From Gracilaria domingensis (Eukaryota > Rhodophyta > Florideophyceae > Gracilariales > Gracilariaceae), in contig VCMS01000253.1 in NCBI GenBank assembly GCA_022539475.1, positions 1 to 64,000 of the forward strand: a stretch of DNA of 64,000 nt, given 5' to 3'. Of this stretch, positions 33,863 through 46,626 are shown in pieces; position 1 is the stretch's first letter; each line of letters starts with the position of its first letter. A program made the position numbers and the translations under genes. The notes beneath the pieces were generated by a model. It made no database searches. It had not been told where the DNA came from and saw nothing but the letters and a program-made list of their open reading frames with translations.

Positions 33863-34657
33863 TTGGCTGATCATGATCTTTTCGTTACTTTTGTTTCATG
33901 TGGCAAAGATATTCACGTTGTTTGTGGAACATGTGCTCCGGAAACGAACACAGTAGAGGCTTACGATGATCAAAACAGTTTAGGAAACGATACCACTGCA
34001 CTTGACTCATTGTTGTCTTCATTGCGAATATTGTGTTCGCAGTGCAATAATATGAAAACAGCCAACCGAAAAGCAGCGCCTGAAGACATATTGAAGGTAT
34101 TGGTACACGGTATAGTTCCGGAGAATTTGAGAGCTTTTAGAGCAACAGAAGATGTGGCCAAAGGCTTCCGATACTATAACAGACGAGCGGCGCATTACAA
34201 AAGACATGTGACGAGGCCATTGAAATGGTCCCCACTGAATTCGAGCTCTAAACAGTCTTTGGCTCAATCTGCTGGTGCAAGACGACAGCGTAGGTATCCA
34301 AAACGCCATAAAGCGTCGATTAATCAACGTGCTCGTGCCAGATATCACTCACAAAAATTATCTAGAAAGGAAAAGGCAAAGAGTATCGAAGAACAACATG
34401 AATTGAGTACGGGTGAGGAAAGCGCATATTTATCTTCTGATCTAGATGCAAAGGGTACAACAGAAGATGTTTGTTCGACAAAGATGCAAGGTTTATATAG
34501 AATCAAAGTTGTCAGAGACTTACACGAATTAAGAAGTTATTTTCATACCTTTGAGGGAGACGAGAACGATGGTGTCGAAGACTCCGAGGCTATCGCTGTA
34601 AAAGTGGTGCAAGATAACCAAGGAAAGAAGATCTTTTCTATTTGGGAAGAGCAGTAG
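33863..34657 (+). CDS. Unknown protein with CxxC pairs
   Basis: An open frame of 264 codons without an early ATG; the start shown is a TTG, so the 5' end may be in an upstream exon. The first 60 residues hold paired cysteines (VVCGTCAPE, ILCSQCNNM) spaced like a zinc ribbon. They are followed by an Arg/Lys/Tyr-rich helical region (GFRYYNRRAAHYKRH, RRQRRYPKRHK) and a C-terminal domain (IKVVRDLHELRSYFH, AIAVKVVQDNQGKKIFSIWE). The pattern suggests a nucleic-acid-binding protein, but I cannot name the family. It stands upstream of, and in the same direction as, the coiled-coil gene. Confidence 0.45.
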   Translation: MADHDLFVTFVSCGKDIHVVCGTCAPETNTVEAYDDQNSLGNDTTALDSLLSSLRILCSQCNNMKTANRKAAPEDILKVLVHGIVPENLRAFRATEDVAKGFRYYNRRAAHYKRHVTRPLKWSPLNSSSKQSLAQSAGARRQRRYPKRHKASINQRARARYHSQKLSRKEKAKSIEEQHELSTGEESAYLSSDLDAKGTTEDVCSTKMQGLYRIKVVRDLHELRSYFHTFEGDENDGVEDSEAIAVKVVQDNQGKKIFSIWEEQ

Positions 34658-34914
34658 GATGTACTGTCCTTATTGATATGTCCTCTCTAGATTATATCTA
34701 CCTCGTGCGGGACTGTATTCAAAGGCTTATTTCTTCAGCAACTTTGAAGGCCATTTTGTACTGGTTGGGCCTGATTTATATCACATTTGTGCTGTCAGAG
34801 AGGACTTCGCTCTCACCCTTGCCCGACTTGGGATCCCTAACAAGCTCTATCCATTGTCCAATTGCTGCTGTCATGCTCAATGCTGAGGTCGTCACAAACG
34901 AATCCCTGTGAGAA

Positions 34915-36545
34915 ATGCCCGTCGCCGTCAAGAACCTCACCGGCCAGACCGTCTTGGCCATCGAGCAGATTTCAGCTGCGTCAATCGCCGACATGGACGC
35001 CTCAAGACCAAGTGCAGAGCTGCATCGACGTCTCGGAGAGGTTTCCAATCATCTGGAGCGTTATGCCGAACGAGATAAGCAAAGCCTCGTCTCCTCCGCC
35101 ATCTTTCGGTACGAATATGGTGATATCCGTGCCGAATCCTCTCTGCAGCGTCGCAAAATACTTGCTCTTGAGCTCAAGTTAAAAAGAAAAGCAGGCGGCT
35201 CTCAGCTCAACCAAAGTCGATGACTCAAAGAGTGGCGACGACACTAATGCCTACTCCAGGTCTGACGCTAACAACGCAGATGACCCAAATACCTCTATTT
35301 CTGCTCTAGTTGTTGCTTATGATTCAAAAGCTCTGAAAGGAGCCAACGCACTCAGTGATAAACGCCTCGAAGAACTCATTCAGCTTCAGCAAAAAAACAA
35401 ACGTCTCATATCCGAAAATGAAGCTCTGAGAGCTGACGTTTCTGAACGAGATGGAGGCATTGTACCCATTAAAACCATTCTCAACACAGAACTATACCAA
35501 ACCATGGAGGTCAACTTGCAACAGCTATACCTAAACGAACGCTCATGGCAGATGGAAAAGGAGGCCCAGAACGAGCAACAAGAGGAGGAGAGAAAGCACG
35601 CCCTGGAGCAGCTGGCAGAAGCTAAGGCTAGTGCTGAGAAAACAATAGAAGACTTGCGACGCCAGATGAATGAGCTGCCCTGGATTGCGGACGCTGCCAT
35701 GGTTGAGAAAGATAAAGTGTTGATGACATACGAAGCTCGAAAGATGGACGCCGGCGCCGCTGCTGCTGTGATAAAGGCTGCTGAAAAGCGAACCAAGGTG
35801 TGTGAGGAGATGCGAAACAAGCTCTAGAAAGCGAACAAAGGGCCCTTAAGCGATGTGAACAGTTTGCGTGCAAGAGTAGCAGAATACGAAGCGAAGACAA
35901 CTGAGAACGCATCGGTAAGTATTTGGTTTCCGAATGCTTCACGTCTCTTAGCGGTGCACCTTCCTCTCCCGTACGGCACCAATTTGAGTATCAGAAATCT
36001 AACTGGCTTCCTCCTTTCCTCACAAAAATTTCGAGGTGGATACTCATGAGCTACTATCTAAGCTACGCAACGATATCGAGGAGGGGACGTTGCGGTCTGC
36101 TGGGTTCATACAAGAAGTGGAATAGTTGTCCACGATGTTTGGCCAGCCGAAGAGCGAGAATGAGAAGCTCGTTTGACTGTTGACGGAGAAAGAGCAAGTT
36201 CTTTCTAAAGTCATGGCAGAGCGTCTGCGCGGGAGGCAACTTGCCACTGTAAAGGAAGAGAATCGAGTTTTGAGCCAAGGCCGAGAGGTGGATAATGATA
36301 AAATCAAAGCTCTGACCCAGGCTGTTGCCGCAAGTAAGAAAGCCATACAGGAAGCGAGTACAGCGTCTCTGAGAGCCCAACAAAAAGCTCGCGAACAAAC
36401 GTCTGTGCTTAAGAAAGGAAGGAAGATCGCAGACGATGCAATACTATCAGCTAGGACAGCGAATGCGGAGAACGATGAGATGAAGCGGGAGAGAGATGGT
36501 TACCTGGCTATAGTGGAAGAAATACCAAGCTTTGTAATAGTGTAA
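34915..36545 (+). pseudogene. Long coiled-coil protein gene with an intron
   Basis: Starts MPVAVKNLTGQTVLAIEQIS. Most of the rest is heptad-like coiled coil (RLEELIQLQQKNKRLISENE, HALEQLAEAKASAEKTIEDL, ENRVLSQGREVDNDKIKAL). A 121-bp phase-0 intron (35915-36035) is well defined. There is a frame change around 35170-35225, and in-frame TAG at 35825, TAG at 36123 and TGA at 36174. Each of these stops fits a C-to-T change in CAG or CGA. A further GTAAGTGAG donor-like site at the end (about 36542) suggests that the gene continued. It is probably structural or motor-accessory-like, but coiled coils give no specific family. Cargo of the giant transposon. Confidence 0.55.
35915..36035 (+). other. Spliceosomal intron, 121 bp, phase 0
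   Basis: Donor TCG|GTAAGT, pyrimidine-rich tract (ggcttcctcctttcctcac) and acceptor TTCGAG|GTG. Coding periodicity resumes in frame on the far side. Confidence 0.75.
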
Positions 36546-38240
36546 GTGAGGATAAATTGGAATCCATTAGCAAAGATGGTGTACGGAGTGTGTTCTTCTA
36601 CCTATCAACTATTGCAATGTATCGCAATGTCATATTCACATTTTGACATGAACGCTGGCGTATTACAGGAAATGAGGCGCCCATCCTGTGAGAAGAACAT
36701 TGGCTCATTCACATCTCTTTAACGTACAACGCGGGATCAGCAAAAGGGTTCGATATTGCTGCTTCCTCAAACACACTGGTTGGGAAAAGGCAATAAGCAT
36801 GGTTCGAAGAAGTCGGGGACGACAATTTAAACTTTTTGCATGGACCTAAAGCGAGAGTTCAATTACTGCCCTTGTGAGACGCGGAGAATGGTAAGATGCA
36901 TTGACTTCTGAGTTTGGTGAGAAAGACGAGTCTGCCATGATTCATAACTTTGTGTAGATTCAAGCGTTATTTTGCGAACTCATATGATGTACAGTTTGCA
37001 GCTTTTTGATCTCTGAAAGGCAATTATTTCTGGTATGTTGCTCGACCATGATGCTGGGACGCACAGACCTCTCTATTAGTATTTACAGAAGGGTTTCGAT
37101 GTTCGAGTTGTAGCACACATGTTGTTATATTGTCTGTCATATGAAACTTCGAAGATGTTGAATGCGTTCGTTGAATAGAAATGCTCTGCAATCGAAGTGT
37201 TTGAATTCCTGATCGAATTGTCATTGAGGCTCAATGCCTCACTCCGTGACGCAAACTGGTTTCTTCGCGACCAATTTTCTTTCGCAATGAAGGTTAAAAC
37301 TTTCCAAAAACGTGGTTGAGCCATGTACCCGACTAACGTTCGGTACATTCGTTGATAGTAAGGGAGCTACGATCTTTTCTGCTACCAGAATCAGATCAGA
37401 AACGAGTCTGGAGTTTACGAAATCAGTTTTGGCATAATACGTTGGCGAGAAATCGTTTTCAAAGGACGAACTGCTCCTAGAAAAGCCGACTGTTTGTACT
37501 TCTGACTGTCTATGATGCATGGCCTGATTTCGTTTGTACTAAAAAAGAGGGTTACAAAGACTTGTATTGCTAAGCGGAAGTGAGAATAGGCTAGGGTATG
37601 AAACTTTTATGGGGTTTGCTGCTGATGATTGGGTTCACTTAGGCCGAAGTATATATGTAGCACAATTCTATTTGTAGCGCAATGGAGTACAACGCGATTT
37701 GAGGACATGCAAACCCTGATTTTTGGCGATCCATTCGTTTGGGTTTGCAAGTTAGAACCTTCCAACTTTCATCGTGAGGCATGTACAGCTGGTACAAAGC
37801 TCTGTGCTTTGGAAGCACCGCAGCATCAGTCGGACAACTGCTATGTAGCTGATTGTTTGCGATTAAGGTTAAGAAACGCCGGGGAACAATATTGGTATTT
37901 CAAGGCACGCAGAAACTGTTTTATTTGGCTGAAAAGTGCGATACCTTTTGTGTATGACGGTGGCCGATCTACAAAAGTCTCTCGGAAGCAGTGAGTGCTA
38001 TCGTATGGCTGCTTCCCTCGCCTCTGCTTAGGCCCTGAGCACAACTGGAATGAAATCGCTTTTCTGCACTCTCCGATTTGTTTCTATGATGATCGTTTCA
38101 AAATGATCGTTTCAAAATGATGATCGTCCCAAAAGACATTCGACCGTTACGTCATCAATAGGCGTAAACTAGCATTCTCTTCTCCAAGCGTTACGATAAT
38201 GACTTGTTGAAGCATTTCCGACACACAGAAGATTGCCTAC
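36546..38240. other. No confident gene
   Basis: Contains a plus-strand ORF of 121 codons (37629-37994) and minus-strand ORFs (37224-37520) without motifs. A small tandem atgatcgtttcaaa unit lies at about 38088-38118. I see no element end with confidence. Confidence 0.4.
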
Positions 38241-38249
38241 ATCTTGCAG

Positions 38250-41200
38250 TCTCCGTAACGGTCAAATTGAGCGGAAGCGCTATAACAATATACAGACTTC
38301 TCTGAGCCCGCTGTGTTCTCTCAAGTTAAACCTCTTCAAGCTCCTCCGGCATTGGCATCCAGCGAAAAAGGTTCTCCTGCGATTCGTGACATACTTGAGA
38401 CATACCTACCTCATCGCATATCCACACCAATTTCTACTAGCAACATGTCTGGAGATAATTTGTCACCTTCTGTCCCAACCGAACAGCTTGATTCTCCCCT
38501 AGATCTGTTTCAGTGCGGCGTGGAAAGCAATTTTGCAGCATCGGATAGTACCCTGCGACATGCAATCACAGCAGTGAATCCGAGTGCAATTGTGGCCTGC
38601 TTGCAGAACAAAGAGCTTATTTTAAAAGCGCTGCAGATCAAAGAAACAGTTCAATCCGAAACCCCCATTCAACCAGCAGAGGCCATGCAATATGTCCTTC
38701 AGTCACCACTGCAGACCATTTCGAAAGACGATGCCGAAAACCCACCCAAATTCGGGACCACTCTACTTGCTGCGCATCAATTCGATAGCGCTTTGCCCCC
38801 CGTCCCAGACGCTGCGGACGAAAATTATCTTCTACTGACTGCCCTTACATGGAAGGTCACACTGCAGCAGAGACTGCAGACCAAAAATGCTGCACGACTA
38901 GTCCCAGATGACCATCCTCCGGACCCAACATCAGGTTCTCCTACTGTATCCATTCCGGGCCGTACAGGTATGGAAGGAGGCTCTCCCGGGGACGAAAGTT
39001 CTGCCAAGAAACAAAGAATCTCTTTTGTGGGCGGCATACAAATTGTAGATGAGAAGGGAAAGGACACCACAAACAGACCTTTAAAGCTCGGTCCGTACCC
39101 GGGAAAGACTCACGCAATTTCGTCTCTGTCAGTAACAAACCTTATGGGGTCCAAGATCTTAAGGTCTCTCCTCCAGAAAGGGACCAACCTGGAGACAGCG
39201 GTGGCAAGCATGAGGTGGTGCAGAGGTGTAAACGGGGATCTAATGGCAGCGGAGTCGGAAGCGTACAGTTTAGCACGCATGATTCACATAGCAAACCTGT
39301 CATACGACACAATGGATAAGGCTCTAGAGGAATCCCCGTGGATGGAGATCGGTTTAACACGTCTGTATGCCTTGATTCATGTCGAAAACGCTATACTAAC
39401 CAAGAGCGCAACACGTGCAGCGGCGTGGAGGGCTGCCTCTCAATTCCTAGAATCGAATCCAGGAACCCCAGGTCTGCTGGCGGAATACGAGAATTCAGTC
39501 GCAAAGCAGTTTGCCCTGGAAGTGAAAGCATCCAACGCTTTCAAAAGCATGCAGAAAACATGTCAATACGGCCGATACCCGCGACAGGACCGCCTACCGC
39601 AGCAGCGCGACCGATCCCCGCAACGCCGCGACAACAGAAACTAGTATCCTCACCTTACAGAGATGTCATACCCCGCCACCCCTCTCTCGTTCCCTCCCTT
39701 ACCCCCTCTCCCAGTTCGAAGTAGAGTGACCCTGTCTGTAACATATCCAATGCGCTGAGAAATATGTTTAACGGCATGAAGTCTCTAATCTTTTTGCATC
39801 AAAAGCAAGCCGCATGCACGAAACCACCGCCTCATTATGAACCAACAGTCGCGCAACGAACAGTAACATCCTCTATCTCCAAGCGAGTAGCCGAGTTTTT
39901 CTGGGCACCCAAGGATGAAGCCAAGAACTTCAGAAACGGTGTGAAAGTCAACCTACACTCACCACAATCCTGGGAGTCACTCTTTCAAGAGTTCCAGAAA
40001 GAATGTGACTCTAGCTTTCACGTGAAAGGCCAATTCAGGCCAAAAGAAACCGCAAGGATAGATCTGCTTCAAACACCATGGCACACTTTACGCTTTGTTT
40101 GGGAAGCTGAGCTCGCCCACCCAATACGACGCATGTTCACCATAGACCGCACCAAAACGTTTGTGTTGCCTCTCAAAAAAGCGCTAGTCGCACACAAGCC
40201 TAAACCAGCAAACGTTTGCTGCGATCAGAAGGAGTATGCACTGCTTCTCAGAAAGATGCAGTTTTCCGGTCTGCTTTGCTGGTAAAACGTGGAACAGGAA
40301 GCGCCAGACCTTAGGAAGCTGAGAGATTTTCTCACCATGACCAGCTTTGCTGCTACCAAAGATGGCGACAGTGACCGGCTAATCAGCTGGCCCAGATCTC
40401 AGAACGAATTTATGCCGGACCCACCACACACAACCCTGCCTACCCCCGATATGCTGAAGCGCATTTTTCAAACGCAAGAACCATTACGAGCCTTTTATCT
40501 CGATATCTCGAACATGTTTCACAACATTGGGCTTCCGCCCTGGATTGCATATCTTTTTCCACTGAAACCAGTCTGCTTTGGAAACCTTCCCGGGGACTTG
40601 CAGCGCAGTGTAGCAGCCGCCTTACAACGGCGTCCAAAGCAGAAAGAACTGGTGCGCCCGTTCCAACAAACTCTACCTATGGGCTTTAAATGGGCTGTAA
40701 TCATCGCCCACTCATGGGTCTCAAAATGCTTTCTGGATGTGCTGCAAAACTTTACAAAGACAAACACCAATCATCTGCCTCAGAAACCCATGATTCTTAC
40801 GCATCAATCTCCATGTTTTATGATGAGAAGGTTTGCCTCACTGCTTCTCCATATTATCGACGACGTAAACGTGGTTCTAACTCATTGGAAAACGGCACAT
40901 ATTCTTGGGTTACAGGCTGCCTTCACAGAGGCCTTGGCAGGACGCGGCCTTCCCATCAAATCATCCAAATTTTCGTCGCCTCTCAAACCCGAAGATACCT
41001 CAATTACATTCATAGGATGGTCCTGGAATTTGCGCTCCGGAACAATATCGATTCCGCGTCGAAAAGCCCTCACTCTGTTACACGAAGCCAGACGTATCAT
41101 TAGTAGCGAAGTCTTATGCCTTCAAGCCTTGGAGCGCGTTACTGGAAAGCCTGTCTGGGCTGCTCTCGGAATGAGGCCCTTGCTTTTCTGCTTGCACCAA

Positions 41201-43250
41201 ACGTATGCTGTGTTAGCAGCGCCTCATCCGCCATCGCACGAACACTCTCTGCAAGTACGCGAAGAAATATATCGAATGTCGACTCTCATACCCGCTGCTA
41301 CCATGAACAGCACAATGCCCTGGTGCGATATCGTCGTCGCGGTGGATGCCTCTCTCCGCAAAGGAGCCGTGGTGTACACGACAGTCGCGCCCGACGTACT
41401 CATGAATCTTTGGGAGGCTGGAGCGTTCAACAAGTGCCCTCTTGTCACTACCCAAGTATCTTCTACCCCTGCTGGCAGACGGAGCAACCACAACGCGTAC
41501 AAATGTCACGAACTGTTGCGATCGTTTGTCCTTGACGCAGAGTGGACAACAGCGTTCTCCTTTCCATGGAAGAACGACGCTCACATCAACGTTTACGAAA
41601 GGTGGACCGCATGCCTTGCCCTTCAATTGATTGCCTCGCGAAAAGTAACAAGACAGCGCGTTCTCGTCCTGTCCTACTCCCAAGTCGTTATAGGAACTTT
41701 CACGAAGGGCCGGTCATCAAGCCCAAATCTGCAATTTCCAACCAAACGGTTTGGTGCCGTCTGCGTCGGTTGCGACCTGCATACCCTCCTTTTCTACCTT
41801 CCGTCGCACCTAAACCCTGCGGACGGACCCTCAAGAGACTGAACGTGAGCACAACCGAGTCTTCCCCCCCTGTTGCTAAGCCCCCTGTTGCTAAGCAATG
41901 GGAACCCTCACGCGCTCATTTGGATAACAAGACTTCTCCAACCCCTCGGTACCCATCGTCCCTACCGCCCTTCCCTGACACACCTGCTGTTCGAATGCTC
42001 AAGAAGTTATTGAGCAGAGCATCGAACTGTCCCCACGATTCGCCAGCCTTAAGAATGTGGGAATCAATACAGTGCTCCGCCCGAAACGCACCAGCAAATC
42101 AAGTGGCCGCAAAATCTGGCCGCTCAAAAGCAGGCCAATTGTTGCACAAAGGTTTAAACGAGAGAAGCCAATATTGGCTTGGCCAAGAAAAGGCTACCGT
42201 TGTGATTCCTAGGCCAGCGAGATCATTCTTTAAACACCACCCCCTGATTGCTGATAGCGTGAATCGCAGCACAGAGCTACTGTACTCCAAGGCTTTAGAT
42301 CGATTTACCGAAACGGTAGCGCCTTACTTCAATAACGTTGAGCATCTCGATGAAATACTTCTTCAGTACATTGAAGCGAATCATGAAGACTCGCCTACAC
42401 CAGGGCCAAAACAGGAAATGAGCAACTTGATGTGCGGGCTGTTCAAGGTCTTACCAAAGACGAAAACGTCGCTCGGACTTTCGCATTGTGCCCTGAAAGG
42501 GTGGGAAAGAACACAAAAGCCCGCATCTGCCACTCCCATGACCAAACAGCTAGCGCTAGCTATAATATACAGAATGATCGAAAGGAACAAACGCAGTCAG
42601 CCGCTATCCTCACGTTCGCCTGGGGAGGTTACCTCAGGGCGTCAGAGGCAATTGGACTCAACAGCGATGATGTCGCCTACCCCGGCGATTATCGTCTCTC
42701 TGCCTACGTGAGAAGCGTCACATGCGTCGCAATCAGAAACGCCAAAACTGGGCCCCTACAGTTCACGCCCATCTATGACGAAAATATCGTTTCTGTAGTC
42801 CGTCGTTTGCAAACAATGCTGCAGAGCAAAGTTGGAAAGATGTTTTCAATAACATACGCGACTTATGCGAAGCATTTACGAGAGGCCTGTAACTTCTTTG
42901 GACTGGATGATCTGAAAATGTCAACTCATTTGGCTCGAGTCGGAGGAGCTCTTCATTCTTTCATGTCAGGGAAGCCAATCGCGGATATTACAATTGTCGG
43001 ACGTTGGAACTCACGTTCTTCTCTCAGGCATTATTTGACTACTGGAAGATCATGGCTGCTCAGGATCAAATTGAGTGCAGATCAAGAAAGTCTTCTTCAA
43101 GAATATAACCGCAGCTTGAAATATTATACATTACCGAATGCTAACGCAGCACAAGAACGACGAAGTTCTATTGCGGGATTTTGGGGAAGCAGCTCACACA
43201 AGCATGGTGAGCTGTGAAAAAGAGAAAAGCTCTCTTTGGACGCAACAAGC
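38250..43250 (+). mobile_element. DIRS-like tyrosine-recombinase retroelement fossil
   Basis: Parts in order: a gag-like protein (about 38.4-39.65 kb); an RT-upstream region (39.76-40.3 kb); reverse transcriptase with IIDDVNVV at the catalytic box (about 40.85 kb) and RNase H ending in LNPADGPSRD (40.3-41.84 kb); and a tyrosine recombinase (about 41.85-43.2 kb) with YLRASEAIGL, HLARVGGA and GRWNSRSSLRHYL, the R, HxxR and Y boxes. The combination of RT/RNase H with a YR and no DDE integrase defines DIRS-type elements. Terminal repeats were not identified, so ends are approximate. It looks nearly whole, with a few breaks, and is younger-looking than the Copia fossil around it. It lies inside the giant DNA transposon. 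Confidence 0.85.
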
Positions 43251-44093
43251 ATGTGCGTCCTTTCCTGAAGTTTGTAAAGAAAGCAGTTTCTTCCCGAGCA
43301 CTATCAAGTCATAATAAGCACGTAATAAAGTATGTGTTGCTCATGGCAATGTGGTATGTGGCTGCTCGTCGAGAGTTGGAAGAATGAAAGAGCGAACGAA
43401 GCCAGCTCTCGCAATTGCTATCGAAGCGTTGATGATCGCGTACTTGATGTGTTTTCTTGTTAGCTGCGCATCCCACGTATCTATGACCTCAAATTTGTTT
43501 TTGAAACGGTTGTTTACGTTTCCATTCTCCGAGCAAACGATGCTTTTACCGCTAGGTCAAAGACAACAACTGCACAAAGGCCGAGGTCCACCGCTAGTCT
43601 TGGCGCATCTTGCGCAAGTCCGAGCAGTCAAACTATTAACACCGCCACGAGGATAAGGCGTGTGCACTCTTTTCTCTTCGAATCATAGATTTCTGCGCGC
43701 AATCTTCTTAGAACCTTCAACAACAAAGCTCACGCCGCTGCAAGCGTTTCGGACTGGGGACGTTCACCGCACACGATGGTGATAGCTAAAACTATCTTCC
43801 CCATCACCAGCATGGCCACCACCAATCCAAATGGGCCCGATTCTACCTCGGCTTCAGTCAAGGCCTTTCCAGGCGACAGCGCCATCGACAACGGGCTCGA
43901 CGCGAGTCACAACCATTCAGAAGAAGACGTAATTGTACCCTATGCTTTTTAAGCAGGGTTCACTTCTTCAAATCTGATCTACACCAAAACAACTGTTTGC
44001 CAAATCCAATGATGTTGAAACGAGTGCGTCTACCCTTCCTACAGCTTCGTATCTGTCGAATTCGCAAGCAAAACATATGTGGCTCCCCTGACT
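43251..44093. other. Spacer with short ORFs
   Basis: After the YR gene there is a 101-codon ORF (43351-43656) without motif and a short ORF starting MATTNPNGPDSTSAS near 43810 that could be a 5' exon of something lost. The DIRS right terminal repeat may lie here but I could not find it. Confidence 0.35.
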
Positions 44094-46626
44094 TCAGCTG
44101 TTTGGACGATTCTGTTCATGATGGATACGTTTCAGCGCTTTCACTGTCCTTGGTCGTCTAGTCAGTGAGGTGCAGTGAGGAAGGAAACCCTGTTCATCGG
44201 GATCCAATCTCTCTCTTCCTTTCGCAGGATTCGCCCGGGACAGGTACATATCGAGCAGAAACTCCGCATCTTTTCCTAATGTTGGCTTCCATAGCTGACA
44301 CGGCGAGCGATACTCTCCTTGCAGCAACCGCTCAAGCAGATTCGAATATGGCTGCTTCAGCATCTTTTAAAGCCCTGGAGTCGGCATAGACAAACACTTT
44401 GAATCCAGTGTCAAGCACATGTACGGCGTCGTATTTCACGAATTTCTTTTCTAGCTGTACTTCTGCTATCAAGCCCGTCGCATCATCCGTCATAACATTT
44501 GTAAGCAGGCGAAGTGACATCAGAAGCGACGCCAATGAGCATTCAGCCCGCAAGAAGAACGAACGCAAAATCAACGAAATGTTGGGGTGTATATGCTCAC
44601 CAAGAAGCAAACCGCGACGGAGTTCATGCATCAGTCTCACAACTCCTACAGCCTTCTCCGACCCAAGCAGTAACCGTTGTAAAGTGACATCAAGCGATCG
44701 ACAAGCGATGGATGGTTTCGTGAGAGCACCGTCTAGAAGCACACACGCGTTTTCAAGTATGAGAGCTCAGATTCCAGCATCCAAAGAGTTGAAGTAGTCT
44801 ACCCCGTTTTGGTCAGTGTTATTCTCACTGTTACTGCCCTAGTAACCTTGGAAGATTTAGCCGCCAACTGTAGGACAGCAGAGTGGGGAGGATCTGCTTC
44901 AGCCTCGATGTTGAAATTCGGCTTGAGCATGGCGGAAAATCCAGTTATGGGATCAATGCCTGGAACAACATAATTCTGCGGCCAAGCTGTAGGAAAAGCT
45001 GGTCCAATGACTCTTGCGACGCTTAGCGGAGAAGAAACACGAATGGATACAACACCCGGAATTGTGGATGTTCGGACCAGAAATACGGCAGCTTCGGCAA
45101 GAGCAGACGCCGCCGAATAGCTATGTGCAGCCGAATACACTAGACGTCCTCTTGACACTTTTGCAGTGCCAAGAAGAATTTCTCCTGCGAATCCTTCGGG
45201 TGGCGCAAAGCACATACAGTGTAGGGCAATGCGCGTATCCCCTGCTTTTCAACCTACCTGCTCATCGAGCTTTGTAAGGGCCACTTTTGCTTGGGTTAAT
45301 CACTGGAACCCTGTTCCAGAATCTAGAAATTCGCTTGGGAAACGACTGGAGGCATGGCATGTTGTGCAAGTGCTGGTGGTCCAGTAACCAATGACAGAAT
45401 GCGAGAGCTCTCGCTCTCAACCACGTCTTTGATGAGTTCAAATGCAACAAAGCGGGCCACATCGAGCCTCCTAGATTCCGCTTTGAAGGAAGTGGCACCA
45501 CGTGTTTCTTCCTTTGAGCATCTTCGCCCAGCTCATTATCAGGCGTAGTTTCCAGGTTCCCTGCAAAGGCTGAAGGTGCTCGTGTTGTGATGAAAACATC
45601 TGTAGGAGCTCTCTGCAGCTCTGCATAAGTTCCAGTCATATGAGCTGTGCCGTTCACGACAGATGATGGGGGATTGAGAAAGAATCGCTCTTTCTCTTTC
45701 GCGGTGAGGTTTGAAGCCCTTGCCACGCTCATCATTTTCAGAGTGGGAATCGTCTTGTCATCACCATTTCTGACAGCAGCTGAGCATCCAGAATCTGAGG
45801 TAAGCAGAGCGAAGCGAAGGCCACTTTCGACAGCAGCGATATGGGCTGCGGCAGTGGCTGTGCGCGCCCATTCTGCTTCTTTACTCTCAAGATTTTCATC
45901 CAAAATAAGAACGATGGCACCTCTACGACTTCATACGGCATTGACAGATTGAGGATGCTCGTACTCTACGATATCAGCATAAAACTCTGGGTATGATGAA
46001 GGATCGCTGAGAGTTTTGAAAGAGGTTTTTCCAGCTTTTTTATCGTTCCGGCCGCAGAATTGACATGTCCATTGGGACGACCCTTTCAATAATCCTTCTG
46101 CGCCGTAAGCTTTAGCCACGAATCATCCTCACGTTCCGCATCTGTGCGGTGCACGGGAAACGCGGTTGGTTTCGCGCAGTTCACCAAACGGTGACCATAC
46201 GAATCCAAGCGGTAGTTCCTGCGTTCATTCAAAGCGATTAAAGCAACAGTTAGCCATAATGGAATGAGAGCAACGGGTTTCAGGCTATGGACAAACCTAC
46301 AGATTGCTCAAGGGCATCATGGGAACGAAGAGCATTGGCTGCAGAGAAGAGAAGAATAGAATAACCAGGACGACCCTCAAACAATTGAGACAGCTCTTCA
46401 GTCTTGACGCGCATTAAAATGTATTCTTCTTCATCTGCTACTTGTTCCGGTTTCTTTTCCATGGAAAGCGATTGTTGCTCAGTTTTGTTCTTGGGGGGGG
46501 GGTTGGGGCTTTGGGAGTGATCTTGTTACCGTCTCGTTCAAATTGGGTAGGTGCAACGTTACGTGCACGTGGCACTCTCCGGGACTTGCTGCACTTTGCT
46601 GTCTTCTGACAGTCGCAGGGGGCCAC
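44094..46626 (-). pseudogene. Divergent Sec23/Sec24-family (COPII coat) gene
   Basis: COPII coat proteins form the inner layer of vesicles budding from the ER. Visible in Sec23/24 order, reading down from 46.1 kb: a zinc-finger half (QWTCQFCGRN) and SSYPEFYADIVEYE; the trunk (vWA-like) opening GAIVLILDENLESKEAEW; a beta-sandwich part (VARVIGPAFPTAW to VTRAVTVRITLTKTG); and helical FNSLDAGI then ALILENACVLLDG. Last comes the gelsolin-side segment (LMHELRRGLLLG, HPNISLILRSFFLR, AVHVLDTGFKVFVYADS). In-frame TGA at 45931-45933 and a second near 44776, and a frame change near 44800, break it. The 45.26-45.2 kb junction may be an intron. The upstream part (46626-46280) is poorly defined. It is far from canonical Sec23 and is cargo of the giant transposon. 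Confidence 0.65.

Noticed and set aside
46480-46510. Poly-G run as an element end
   Set aside because: A simple homopolymer with no repeat partner or target duplication.
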